Source of the DNA: Bacillus sp. V2I10
Lineage (GTDB): Bacteria; Bacillota; Bacilli; Bacillales; Bacillaceae
DNA length: 64,000 nt
Assembly: GCF_030817055.1 (NCBI RefSeq)
Contig: NZ_JAUSYV010000001.1
Coordinates: forward strand, 272,001-336,000
Direction of reading: 5' to 3'
The position numbers and the translations under genes are program-made. Each line of letters starts with the position of its first letter. Within the stretch, counting starts at the first letter, position 1. Below, piece by piece: positions 35,773 to 42,322 of the stretch. The notes under the pieces are model-generated. The model had not been told where the DNA came from. It ran no database searches and saw only the letters and a program-made list of their open reading frames with translations.

Positions 35773-36063
35773 TCAAGAAGCGCCTGCTTCCTCAAATTCA
35801 ACTTCAAGTTCACCTAAACGATGATACTCGGCTAATACTGCCTCTTGAATTTTCCCGCGAGTTCCAGAATTAATTGGATGTGCGATATCACGGAACTCTC
35901 CGTCTGGAGTGCGTTTGCTTGGCATTGCCACAAAAAGTCCATTGTTTCCATCAATCACACGAATATCATGAACAACAAACTCATGATCCAACGTAATTGA
36001 TGCAATCGCTCTCATGCGGCCTTCGGTGTTTACGCGGCGTAATCTTACGTCAGTTACTTCCAT
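35773..36063 (-). CDS. spoVG: Septation/RNA-binding regulator SpoVG
   Basis: A small nucleic-acid-binding regulator affecting asymmetric septation and cortex formation. I start at MEVTDVRLRRV (36063; upstream GGTGGTG), giving 96 residues that match SpoVG along the full length, including MRAIASITLDHEFVVHDIRV and MPSKRTPDGEFRDIAHPI. Four more upstream codons are open but not conserved. The sigma-H-type promoter about 45 bp upstream makes it an early stationary-phase gene. Confidence 0.97.
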   Translation of the reverse strand: MEVTDVRLRRVNTEGRMRAIASITLDHEFVVHDIRVIDGNNGLFVAMPSKRTPDGEFRDIAHPINSGTRGKIQEAVLAEYHRLGELEVEFEEAGAS

Positions 36064-36106
36064 TCTGTTCACCACCTTTTCCTGTATGAAAAACTTTAGT
36101 TAAGTT

Positions 36107-36131
36107 ATTCAACGGAATTTTTCTTTTTCCT
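36107..36131 (-). promoter_or_regulatory. Candidate sigma-H promoter of spoVG
   Basis: AGGA (complement of 36128-36131) and GAAT (complement of 36107-36110) are 17 bp apart, the same arrangement as the known B. subtilis spoVG sigma-H promoter. AT-rich DNA just upstream could be the AbrB-binding region. Confidence 0.75.
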
Positions 36132-36287
36132 GCAAGAATGAAAAAATATTTTGAAAAATCAGGTGATTGTGCTCATTTTATCTGGACGCTTGTGTTTTTG
36201 CCATTTATTAATGGAATCAAGCTGCTTTTTTTAATATACAGCTAATCATAAACGATTCATCTTGCAAAAGCTCCATCTTATAAATGA

Positions 36288-36665
36288 TCAGTTAACAGAA
36301 GCAATAACTTCAATTTCTACCAGCGCATCTTTAGGCAATCTTGCTACTTCAACACATGAACGGGCAGGTTTATGTTCGCTGAAGTATTCGGCATACACTT
36401 CGTTGAATGCAGCGAAGGTATTCATATCTTTTAAAAATACAGTTGCTTTTACAACAGTCTGTAAAGAGGCTCCCGCTTCTTCAAGCACAGCTTTTAAATT
36501 CGAAAAAACCTGATGTGTCTGCTCTTCAATTGAGCCATTCACCATTTCACCTTCAGGAGTAAGCGGAATTTGACCAGAACTGAAGAATAATCGGTCAATG
36601 ACAATTCCCTGACAATAAGGACCAATGGCCGCCGGAGCTTTTTTTGTATCAATTTTTCTCATCAT
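36288..36665 (-). CDS. ridA: RidA-family enamine/imine deaminase (YabJ)
   Basis: Hydrolyses reactive 2-aminoacrylate-type enamines produced by PLP enzymes. The 125-residue protein shows AIGPYCQGIVIDRLFFSSGQ and the carboxylate-binding arginine in RSCVEVARLPKDALVEIEVI. It lies 9 bases after purR and is cotranscribed; in B. subtilis yabJ is required for full PurR repression of the pur operon. Two adjacent ATG codons could start it. Confidence 0.95.
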   Translation of the reverse strand: MMRKIDTKKAPAAIGPYCQGIVIDRLFFSSGQIPLTPEGEMVNGSIEEQTHQVFSNLKAVLEEAGASLQTVVKATVFLKDMNTFAAFNEVYAEYFSEHKPARSCVEVARLPKDALVEIEVIASVN

Positions 36666-36674
36666 AATCTCTCC

Positions 36675-37511
36675 CTATAAAGTTACTTGGTTTAAGAAGC
36701 GGAAGAAGTTTCCGTCCATGACATCGATTTGTTTCTCTTTTACATCAACATCCGTTAATTTCACAACAGATATGTATTCATCCACAAGGCGTTCTTCTAC
36801 ACCTTCTGATTCGACCAGCACGCCAATTCCGGCGAGATTTGCATTAAACTCTTCAAGCATGCTGACCATTCCATTTATTGTTCCGCCGGCTTTCATAAAG
36901 TCGTCAATAATCAGGACATTCGAGCCCACTTTAAGACTTCTTTTTGATAAAACCATTGTCTGAATTCTCTTTGATGACCCTGAAACATAATTGATGCTGA
37001 CAGTCGGTCCTTCTGTTACCTTGCTGTCTCTTCTTACAATGACAACTGGTACGTCAAGCTGATTTGCTACTGCGTAAGCGACAGGAATCCCTTTTGTAGC
37101 TACCGTCATGACAATATCAATTTTGCGGTCAGCGAAAACAGATGCAAATAAACGTCCAATCTGATTCACCATAGTCGGGTTTCCGAGTATATCTGTTAAA
37201 TATAAATATCCCCCGGGCAGAAGGCGTTCCGGTTTAGCCATCAGACTGCAAAGCTCAGAAATAATTTCTTTTGCTTCACTTACTCCGATTTTAGGAATAA
37301 ATTTAACTCCGCCGGCAGCGCCCGGCACGGTTAAGAGTGAACCAATGCCCCGCTGTTCAAAGGTTTGCTTTATGATCGTCAAATCTTCACTGATTGAAGA
37401 CTTGGCCGATTGATATTGATCAGAGAAAAAAGTTAAAGGAACAAGTGCATGTGGATGTTGTAGCAAGTAATAAGTCATATCAACAAGCCTTCCACTGCGA
37501 CGAAATTTCAT
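36675..37511 (-). CDS. purR: Purine operon repressor PurR
   Basis: A PRPP-responsive repressor of purine genes, unrelated to the LacI-type PurR of enterobacteria. The 278-residue protein has an N-terminal winged helix (about 1-72, RSGRLVDMTYYLLQHPHALV) and a phosphoribosyltransferase-like effector domain with the PRPP loop LIIDDFMKAGGTI. GGAGG precedes the ATG. Two PurBox-like sites overlap its promoter, indicating autoregulation. Confidence 0.97.
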   Translation of the reverse strand: MKFRRSGRLVDMTYYLLQHPHALVPLTFFSDQYQSAKSSISEDLTIIKQTFEQRGIGSLLTVPGAAGGVKFIPKIGVSEAKEIISELCSLMAKPERLLPGGYLYLTDILGNPTMVNQIGRLFASVFADRKIDIVMTVATKGIPVAYAVANQLDVPVVIVRRDSKVTEGPTVSINYVSGSSKRIQTMVLSKRSLKVGSNVLIIDDFMKAGGTINGMVSMLEEFNANLAGIGVLVESEGVEERLVDEYISVVKLTDVDVKEKQIDVMDGNFFRFLNQVTL

Positions 37512-37524
37512 GGAATAACCTCCA

Positions 37525-37568
37525 AAATCCGAATATTTTAAAGATAATATAACTTAATATACGGATTT
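37525..37568 (-). promoter_or_regulatory. Pair of inverted PurBoxes upstream of purR
   Basis: Box 1 (37525-37537) matches AWWWCCGAACWWT at 12 of 13 positions on the + strand. Box 2 (37556-37568) matches at 11 of 13 on the minus strand. They face each other across 18 bp, close to the spacing of PurR control regions, and flank the -10 element. Confidence 0.75.
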
Positions 37569-37574
37569 AATCAA
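37546..37574 (-). promoter_or_regulatory. purR-ridA promoter (sigma-A)
   Basis: TTGATT (37569-37574), 17-bp spacer, TATATT (37546-37551). The -35 lies in the last codons of ispE, and PurBox 2 fills most of the spacer. Confidence 0.72.
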
Positions 37575-38439
37575 GGCTATTCCGTTCCCCAAGCAATCTT
37601 ACAGCAAATACCTGATCGCAAAAACCTCTTAATCCGTTATACACACGATGAAGCCTCGATTCATAGCGGACAAGGCCAAACACAGTAGGCCCGCTGCCGC
37701 TCATCAGGACAGCATCAGCACCAAACCGCTTTATTTGATCTTTAATATTAGCTACCTCTGGATACATTTTCATAGTAACATCTTCCAGGACATTTCCCAA
37801 AAGGCTGCAAATCTGATCAAAATCCTGATTCTTAATTCCTTCAATCATCCCTTCTACATCAGGATGAGCAACAGCACTCAAATTCAAATTGCGGTACACA
37901 TCAGCAGTAGATACGCCAATCGTCGGCTTTGCCAGTACGACCCAGCAATGAGGCGGCGTATCGATATGCTGAATTTTTTCTCCCCGGCCCGTAGCCAGTG
38001 CAGTTCCGCCGTAGACACAGAATGAAACATCTGAGCCTATCTCGGCTCCAAGCTCTGCAAGCTCATCTAAGCTAAGTCCAAGCTTCCATAACCTGTTCAA
38101 ACCTCTAAGAGTAGCAGCTGCATCACTGCTGCCCCCTGCCAGGCCGGCAGCTACGGGAATCACCTTTGTGATGGCTATTGAGACCCCTTTTTTTACACCG
38201 TACTGCTTTTTTAATATTAAAGCAGCCTGATAAGCTAAATTCCGCTGGTCATCCGGCACAAATCGATTATGAGAAATGATTTTGATCTCATCAGACGCAA
38301 GCTCCACAAGCTCGACGCGATCAGCCAGGTCGATGGTCGTCATGATCATTTTCACTTCATGAAAACCATCTGTTCTCTTATGAAGGACATCGAGCGATAG
38401 ATTGATTTTAGCTGGTGCTTTCTCCAAAATACGCAACAT
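37567..38439 (-). CDS. ispE: 4-diphosphocytidyl-2-C-methyl-D-erythritol kinase
   Basis: The ATP-dependent step of the MEP isoprenoid pathway. A GHMP kinase of 290 residues with EKAPAKINLSLDVL at the N-terminus, the phosphate loop PVAAGLAGGSSDAAATLRGL (about 96-115) and LMSGSGPTVFGLV near the C-terminus. The start is an ATG at 38439 or the next codon TTG at 38436; a GTG two codons upstream is less likely. The ribosome site AGGTG is very close to these codons. Confidence 0.96.
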   Translation of the reverse strand: MLRILEKAPAKINLSLDVLHKRTDGFHEVKMIMTTIDLADRVELVELASDEIKIISHNRFVPDDQRNLAYQAALILKKQYGVKKGVSIAITKVIPVAAGLAGGSSDAAATLRGLNRLWKLGLSLDELAELGAEIGSDVSFCVYGGTALATGRGEKIQHIDTPPHCWVVLAKPTIGVSTADVYRNLNLSAVAHPDVEGMIEGIKNQDFDQICSLLGNVLEDVTMKMYPEVANIKDQIKRFGADAVLMSGSGPTVFGLVRYESRLHRVYNGLRGFCDQVFAVRLLGERNSLD

Positions 38440-38559
38440 TTTCACCTACTTTTAACGAACTGAAATTATCCACATTGTACCACAAATAGAATGAATATAA
38501 CGCAGTTTTCGACATTTCCGCTTATTGGTGGAACATTTGAAATAATGAGCCTGTTTTTA

Positions 38560-38595
38560 TTGTGAGAAAAAGCCGGAGCTTATCGCCCCGGCTTC
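38560..38595 (-). terminator. Intrinsic terminator after sspF
   Basis: Stem AGCCGGGGC/GCTCCGGCT with a short loop (38571-38593) followed by TTTTTC on the minus strand. Confidence 0.85.
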
Positions 38596-38607
38596 TGCCG
38601 TCTGTTT

Positions 38608-38790
38608 TTATGCTTTATTCTGACTTGAAAGGTGCTGTTCTGCAAGCTCAATCGCCCTCTTCACCATGTTGCCGGCATCGCGCGATCTGATTGCACCCCA
38701 GCCTTCATTTTTTACCGTATCATAAAACCCCAAGTCTTTAGCCAGTTCGTATTTAAATTCATCGGACATGATTCCCTGACGTCTTCCCAT
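38608..38790 (-). CDS. sspF: Small acid-soluble spore protein, alpha/beta type SspF
   Basis: Coats and protects forespore DNA. The 60-residue protein MGRRQGIMSDEFKYELAKDL... has the SASP core with GFYDTVKNEGWGAIRSRDAG and NMVKRAIELAEQ. I start at 38790 (GGGGTG upstream); the frame continues upstream but only into the leader. The promoter upstream is of forespore type, as expected for this family. Confidence 0.95.
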   Translation of the reverse strand: MGRRQGIMSDEFKYELAKDLGFYDTVKNEGWGAIRSRDAGNMVKRAIELAEQHLSSQNKA

Positions 38791-38855
38791 CACAGAACAC
38801 CCCTTTAATTTACGTCTGATTCTAAATCCTGCTGGATTTAACCGCATAAAAAAAA

Positions 38856-38880
38856 AGCGGCACTATTAGTATGTGCGGCT
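38856..38880 (-). terminator. Downstream terminator of the veg transcript
   Basis: AGCCGCAC/GTGCCGCT stem with one mismatch and a 9-nt loop followed by nine T residues on the minus strand. It is the second of two tandem terminators after veg and contains the sspF -10 element in its loop. Confidence 0.7.
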
Positions 38881-38898
38881 TTGCGTTAGTGTTATCCA
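38867..38898 (-). promoter_or_regulatory. Candidate sigma-G promoter of sspF
   Basis: TGGATA (38893-38898), 19-bp spacer, perfect CATACTA (38867-38873). The spacing is one base over the common 17-18. Confidence 0.6.
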
Positions 38899-38929
38899 AA
38901 ATAAATACAGAATCGTTAAATGATTTTTA

Positions 38930-38960
38930 ACCAAAAAAAAAGCAGCAAACATGTGTCTAC
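38930..38960 (-). terminator. Terminator at the veg stop codon
   Basis: GCAGTAGAC/GTTTGCTGC stem (two wobble pairs) overlapping the veg stop codon and followed by nine T residues on the minus strand. Confidence 0.75.
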
Positions 38961-39226
38961 TGCCCAGCAACTGCCACTGAACCTGAAGTATCTTCAAAAA
39001 ATGTTAATTGCACTGTTTCAGTTAATACATCTGCATAACTGTATGAGACACGTTCAAATGCATTTTCATCTTGATCTAGTTGTACAACGAAAACAGCTGG
39101 GTATGTTTCTGTAAGAACACCTGAACGCTCAATCGTTTTTCTGCGGCCGCCGTTTGCTTTAAGCGTAAGCCGCTTTCCAAGATTTGAATCCAGGGAATTT
39201 TTGATATCAACTAAAGTTTTTGCCAT
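38957..39226 (-). CDS. veg: Veg protein
   Basis: An 89-residue highly conserved Firmicutes protein. I start at MAKTLVDIKNSLDSNLGKRL (39226; GAGGTGG upstream); the conserved centre GGRRKTIERSGVLTETYPAV and YSYADVLTETVQLTF are present. In B. subtilis Veg stimulates biofilm matrix genes through the SinR pathway and is transcribed from one of the strongest known vegetative promoters. The two near-consensus promoters here fit very high expression. Confidence 0.96.
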   Translation of the reverse strand: MAKTLVDIKNSLDSNLGKRLTLKANGGRRKTIERSGVLTETYPAVFVVQLDQDENAFERVSYSYADVLTETVQLTFFEDTSGSVAVAGQ

Positions 39227-39247
39227 TGCATCCACCTCACTAATTTC

Positions 39248-39276
39248 AGTATACACGATAGCCTATTTTAAGTCAA
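39248..39276 (-). promoter_or_regulatory. veg proximal promoter (sigma-A)
   Basis: TTGACT (39271-39276), 17-bp spacer, TATACT (39248-39253), about 22 bp before the veg start codon. Confidence 0.85.
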
Positions 39277-39287
39277 ATAAAATTTAA

Positions 39288-39317
39288 ATTATAACAGTGA
39301 TAAAAGTTCGTTGTCAA
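39288..39317 (-). promoter_or_regulatory. veg distal promoter (sigma-A, consensus)
   Basis: Perfect TTGACA (39312-39317) and perfect TATAAT (39288-39293), 18-bp spacer, with AT-rich DNA upstream that could act as an UP element. Confidence 0.88.
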
Positions 39318-39353
39318 CAAAATATTTTCAACAAAATTCACGTTCTATCTACA

Positions 39354-39372
39354 AATTAGGTTTTACCTAATT
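39354..39372. promoter_or_regulatory. Perfect 19-bp palindrome upstream of veg promoters
   Basis: AATTAGGT-TTT-ACCTAATT, 8-bp perfect arms, about 40 bp upstream of the distal -35. It has no T tract and looks like an operator; the cognate regulator is unknown. Confidence 0.5.
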
Positions 39373-39454
39373 CTTAATTTTTATGTAAAGAAAGGAAATG
39401 TTTTCATTTGTCCAATAAGAACTGCTTGTTTTCGGGCGTACATTCACTATTGGA

Positions 39455-39490
39455 AGAAAAGACCGCTCTCTCAAAGTGGAAAGCGGCCCT
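39455..39490 (-). terminator. Intrinsic terminator after yabG
   Basis: GCCGCTTTC/GAGAGCGGT stem with an 8-nt loop at the yabG stop, followed by TCTTTTCTTCC on the minus strand. Confidence 0.65.
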
Positions 39491-40373
39491 AAGAATTGTC
39501 CTCATGTCTGTGATAAGGCATGCCTGTACGGAGGACACCTTTTGTTTCAATCCCGCCAAGGCCTTTCTCTCTTGTAAGCGTATTGCGCAGGACATCCCAG
39601 ACATTAATTCTCTCCATAAATGGAGTAAAGCTTATTTTAGCGACTATATACACAGGATCCAGTGCATGAATATTAACTCGCGAGGGCGAGCTCGCAAAAT
39701 TGGCTCCTGCCCTGATTAAAGATTCAAAGTGAGACTGACAGGCCCCCGCAAAGATAACCAGCTGATCTAGATTAGGGACGGCTTTTCTTGCATTGCGCAC
39801 AGTCTGAACGAAATGCTTCGAGTGACGGTAGGCATTGAGATCATTAATCGAACCTTTATGCTTTGAGTATGAATCATGACCCGTTATGACAAGGATATTA
39901 GGCCGGTACTCTTCAATAAGATCCATTACGACATCCTGCATCTCTGTTTCTTTCACATGTACGCCAAATACCGGGACACCGACACGCTCATAGAGATTCA
40001 GACACTTTTGCAGATATAGCGGATCGCCATCTAAGTGGAGCACTTTTCCAGGCAAATGAAAAAACTCCTCATTGTGGCTGTAGCTTGCCGTTGCCCCATA
40101 CTCACGTTTTTCCTGCAGCAAGCGGTAATCCTGCTTTAATAAGTACAGAGACTGCTCAAGCTTTTCTTTTTCATGCACTTTCCTTTCATTGCGTTCCCGG
40201 TCTCCAATAATTGCCAAGTCATCACATAAGGCATCAGCGATCAGACGTACTTCTTCTCCGTATAAAATGGCAGCCCACTTTCCATCTTCTTCTTGTTTCA
40301 GGTCTATCACCCGAAAAATGACATCATACTGATATGATTTTCGGGCTACGATATCTCCAATTTTCACTTGCAT
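39489..40373 (-). CDS. yabG: Sporulation-specific cysteine protease YabG
   Basis: A mother-cell protease that trims coat proteins such as SpoIVA, SafA and YeeK during late coat assembly. I start at MQVKIGDIVARKSYQYDV (40373; TTGGAG upstream), 294 residues. The family core is present: PGKVLHLDGDPLYLQKCLN, NILVITGHDSYSKHKG, LNAYRHSKHFVQTVRNARKA and LVIFAGACQSHFESLIRAGA, which contain candidate catalytic His and Cys. Sigma-K control is known in B. subtilis; I do not see a convincing sigma-K promoter here. Confidence 0.94.
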   Translation of the reverse strand: MQVKIGDIVARKSYQYDVIFRVIDLKQEEDGKWAAILYGEEVRLIADALCDDLAIIGDRERNERKVHEKEKLEQSLYLLKQDYRLLQEKREYGATASYSHNEEFFHLPGKVLHLDGDPLYLQKCLNLYERVGVPVFGVHVKETEMQDVVMDLIEEYRPNILVITGHDSYSKHKGSINDLNAYRHSKHFVQTVRNARKAVPNLDQLVIFAGACQSHFESLIRAGANFASSPSRVNIHALDPVYIVAKISFTPFMERINVWDVLRNTLTREKGLGGIETKGVLRTGMPYHRHEDNS

Positions 40374-40535
40374 GTTCTTCACTCCAAATGACCGATTCGC
40401 CGGAACTGATCTAGAGCACCGCGGACTGGTTAGGCCCCTAAGGTGATGCCCATTCTATGTCTAATTCGTATAGACCCCTAAGCTAATAACAATCCTTTTC
40501 TAGCCTATGATGCTAATTGAAAAGTGTGACCCGCT

Positions 40536-40693
40536 GGAAAAGCGGAACCACCCGTTTAGCCCCGACAGACAGATAAGGATTCACCGGAAAAGTCCGGGTT
40601 TGACTTTTTCGGGGAATCTGTTCTGGCCGAGGGGCTGGGTGATGGAGCTGGACAATACAGAAAAGCGGAACCGCCTTGGGCAGCCCCGACAGC
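40536..40693. repeat. REP-like Bacillaceae hairpin element
   Basis: A roughly 100-nt imperfect hairpin (40548-40646) with nested arms: CACCC/GGGTG, AGCCCC/GGGGCT, GATTC/GAATC and an inner CCGGAAAAGTC/GACTTTTTCGG stem. The motif at its left edge (40536-40572, AAAAGCGGAACC...AGCCCCGACAG) is repeated in direct orientation at 40659-40693. From memory, similar AAAAGCGGAA...CAGCCCCGACA sequences are dispersed in many Bacillaceae genomes; that must be checked by search. It occupies the 394-nt gap between rsmA and yabG; the rest of that gap (40374-40535) shows nothing clear. Confidence 0.65.
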
Positions 40694-40714
40694 CCTTCAC
40701 ATCAAAAATGCCCA

Positions 40715-40748
40715 TCATAAAAAGCCCGCAGCTGTCTCCGCTGCGGGC
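40715..40748 (-). terminator. Intrinsic terminator after rsmA
   Basis: Perfect GCCCGCAGC/GCTGCGGGC stem, 7-nt loop (40724-40748), followed by TTTTTATG on the minus strand. Confidence 0.93.
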
Positions 40749-40767
40749 AATTTTTCATAAATGAACT

Positions 40768-41649
40768 TTATCCATTAAAATCCTCAACTAACAAATCACT
40801 CAGCACTGCAAATTCTTCAATCGAAAGAGTTTCTCCTCTTCTCTTTCCGTCGATGCCGGCTTTTTCTAAAGCTTGTTCAATAGCAGGTTTCTTTTCTTTT
40901 CCGTCTGGAAGAGAATGAGTCAGATTGTTAAGGAGTGTTTTTCTTCGCTGAGCAAAGCTCGCACGAACGATTTTAAAGAAAAAGTCTTCATCTTTTATAA
41001 CCACTCTGGCTTCCTCACGCAGAAGCAGCCGGATAATAGCTGAGTCAACATTAGGCTGGGGCATAAAAACGGTTCTAGGCACCGTCATGACCGTCTTGGC
41101 GTCTGTATAGTATTGAACAGCAATGGAAAGCGAACCATAGTCTTTTGAAGAAGGAGAAGCCGCGATTCGATCTGCTACTTCTTTTTGAAGCATGACGACG
41201 ATCCCTTTCAAAGGCAAATGATCTTCAAGCAGTTTCATAATAATTGGAGTTGTTACATAATAAGGGAGGTTAGCGACGACCATCACTTCGCGGCAGTCCC
41301 TGAATTGTTCTTCCATAACCTCTTTTACATTCGCCAAAAGGATATCCTGATGAATGACTGTTACATTGTCATAAGGTGATAAGGTGTCTTTTAAGATCGG
41401 GATGAGGCGCTGATCAATTTCAAATGCAACAACCTTTTTTGCCCGTTTGGCAAGCTGTTCTGTCAAAGCTCCGATCCCCGGACCGATTTCAATAACACCT
41501 GTTTCATCTGTTACATCTGCATGGTCTACAATACGGTTCAGCACATTCGGGTCAATTAAAAAGTTTTGTCCAAGACTTTTCTTAAATGAAAAACCGTACT
41601 TATCTAAAATAGCTTTCGTGCGAACCGGTGTTGCGATATCTTTAATCAT
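40768..41649 (-). CDS. rsmA: 16S rRNA dimethyladenosine transferase RsmA (KsgA)
   Basis: Dimethylates two adjacent adenines in helix 45 of 16S rRNA late in 30S assembly. I start at MIKDIATPVRTKAILDKYGF (41649; GGGAGGAGC upstream), 293 residues. Seen: the substrate loop KKSLGQNFLID, SAM-binding GVIEIGPGIGALTEQL, FEIDQRL and the catalytic NLPYYVTTPII. The start overlaps the end of rnmV by 8 bases. Confidence 0.97.
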   Translation of the reverse strand: MIKDIATPVRTKAILDKYGFSFKKSLGQNFLIDPNVLNRIVDHADVTDETGVIEIGPGIGALTEQLAKRAKKVVAFEIDQRLIPILKDTLSPYDNVTVIHQDILLANVKEVMEEQFRDCREVMVVANLPYYVTTPIIMKLLEDHLPLKGIVVMLQKEVADRIAASPSSKDYGSLSIAVQYYTDAKTVMTVPRTVFMPQPNVDSAIIRLLLREEARVVIKDEDFFFKIVRASFAQRRKTLLNNLTHSLPDGKEKKPAIEQALEKAGIDGKRRGETLSIEEFAVLSDLLVEDFNG

Positions 41650-42205
41650 TTTGCTGCTCCTCCCGAACAATCTCCTCTATAGCTTGTGCAAAAGTTTGTT
41701 TTGTAATTTGAAACATATGCAGTCTTTTTTCAAGCTGCTTGCCGTTTGTATAGCCTATTTTCAAAAGCACCCCGAGTTTTTCACGCCGCTCCTTCGCTTT
41801 TGGACCGCCTATTAAACCCGCCGTTATCAAATCTTCTTTATCAATAATCGGATCTGTATCCGTCATCTCTTCTTTGATCTCTTTAAGAGCGTTTCTGATC
41901 GCTTCTATGGAAGCATGCTCAACCCCAATGCCTTTTCCATTTTTAGGTCTGGCTTCAGGTTTTGTAATAAAAGCATGCTTGCAGCCGGGAACCTGCTCTG
42001 CAACCGTTTTGCGTATTTTTTCGCCGGGGAAGTCAGGATCTGTAAAAATAATGACACCCCTCGTCTTCTGGGCAAGGCGGATCTGTTCAATGACCGAATC
42101 TCCAATTGCAGATCCGTTCGTTTCAATTGTATCAGCATCAACTGCGCGCTTAATGGCAGTTGTATCATCTCTTCCTTCAACAACAATAATTTCTTTAATT
42201 TTCAT
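41642..42205 (-). CDS. rnmV: Ribonuclease M5
   Basis: Toprim-family RNase that matures 5S rRNA at both ends with help from ribosomal protein uL18. I start at MKIKEIIVVEGRDDTTAIKR (42205; GGAGG upstream), 187 residues. The Toprim motifs are EGRDDT (glutamate) and IFTDPDFPGE (the DxD), followed by HAFITKPEARPKNGKGIGVEHA. Its substrate, 5S rRNA, is encoded in the same window at 55285. Confidence 0.95.
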   Translation of the reverse strand: MKIKEIIVVEGRDDTTAIKRAVDADTIETNGSAIGDSVIEQIRLAQKTRGVIIFTDPDFPGEKIRKTVAEQVPGCKHAFITKPEARPKNGKGIGVEHASIEAIRNALKEIKEEMTDTDPIIDKEDLITAGLIGGPKAKERREKLGVLLKIGYTNGKQLEKRLHMFQITKQTFAQAIEEIVREEQQND

Positions 42206-42283
42206 GTTTTCCTCCAAAAAGATGAAACTTTCCTGAGCGGTCAAACGTCTATATTATTGAAACGTAATTGTACCCCATTATAA

Positions 42284-42315
42284 CGCAAAAAAACAGAGGG
42301 ATCTAAACCCTCTGT
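42284..42315 (-). terminator. Intrinsic terminator after yabE
   Basis: Perfect ACAGAGGG/CCCTCTGT stem with a 7-nt loop and a T tract on the minus strand. Confidence 0.92.
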
Positions 42316-42322
42316 CAGAGAA

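Noticed and set aside
38466..38474. A perfect DnaA box TTATCCACA upstream of ispE
   Set aside because: It is a single isolated box without a cluster or AT-rich unwinding element, so an origin or control role is not supported, although titration by DnaA is possible.
40374..40535. Sigma-K promoter for yabG
   Set aside because: A CATAGAAT-like -10 exists, but no AC-type -35 is at the proper spacing.
40507..40764. An 85-codon + strand open frame between yabG and rsmA
   Set aside because: It runs through the REP-like hairpin and the rsmA terminator; its composition follows the repeat, not a coding pattern.
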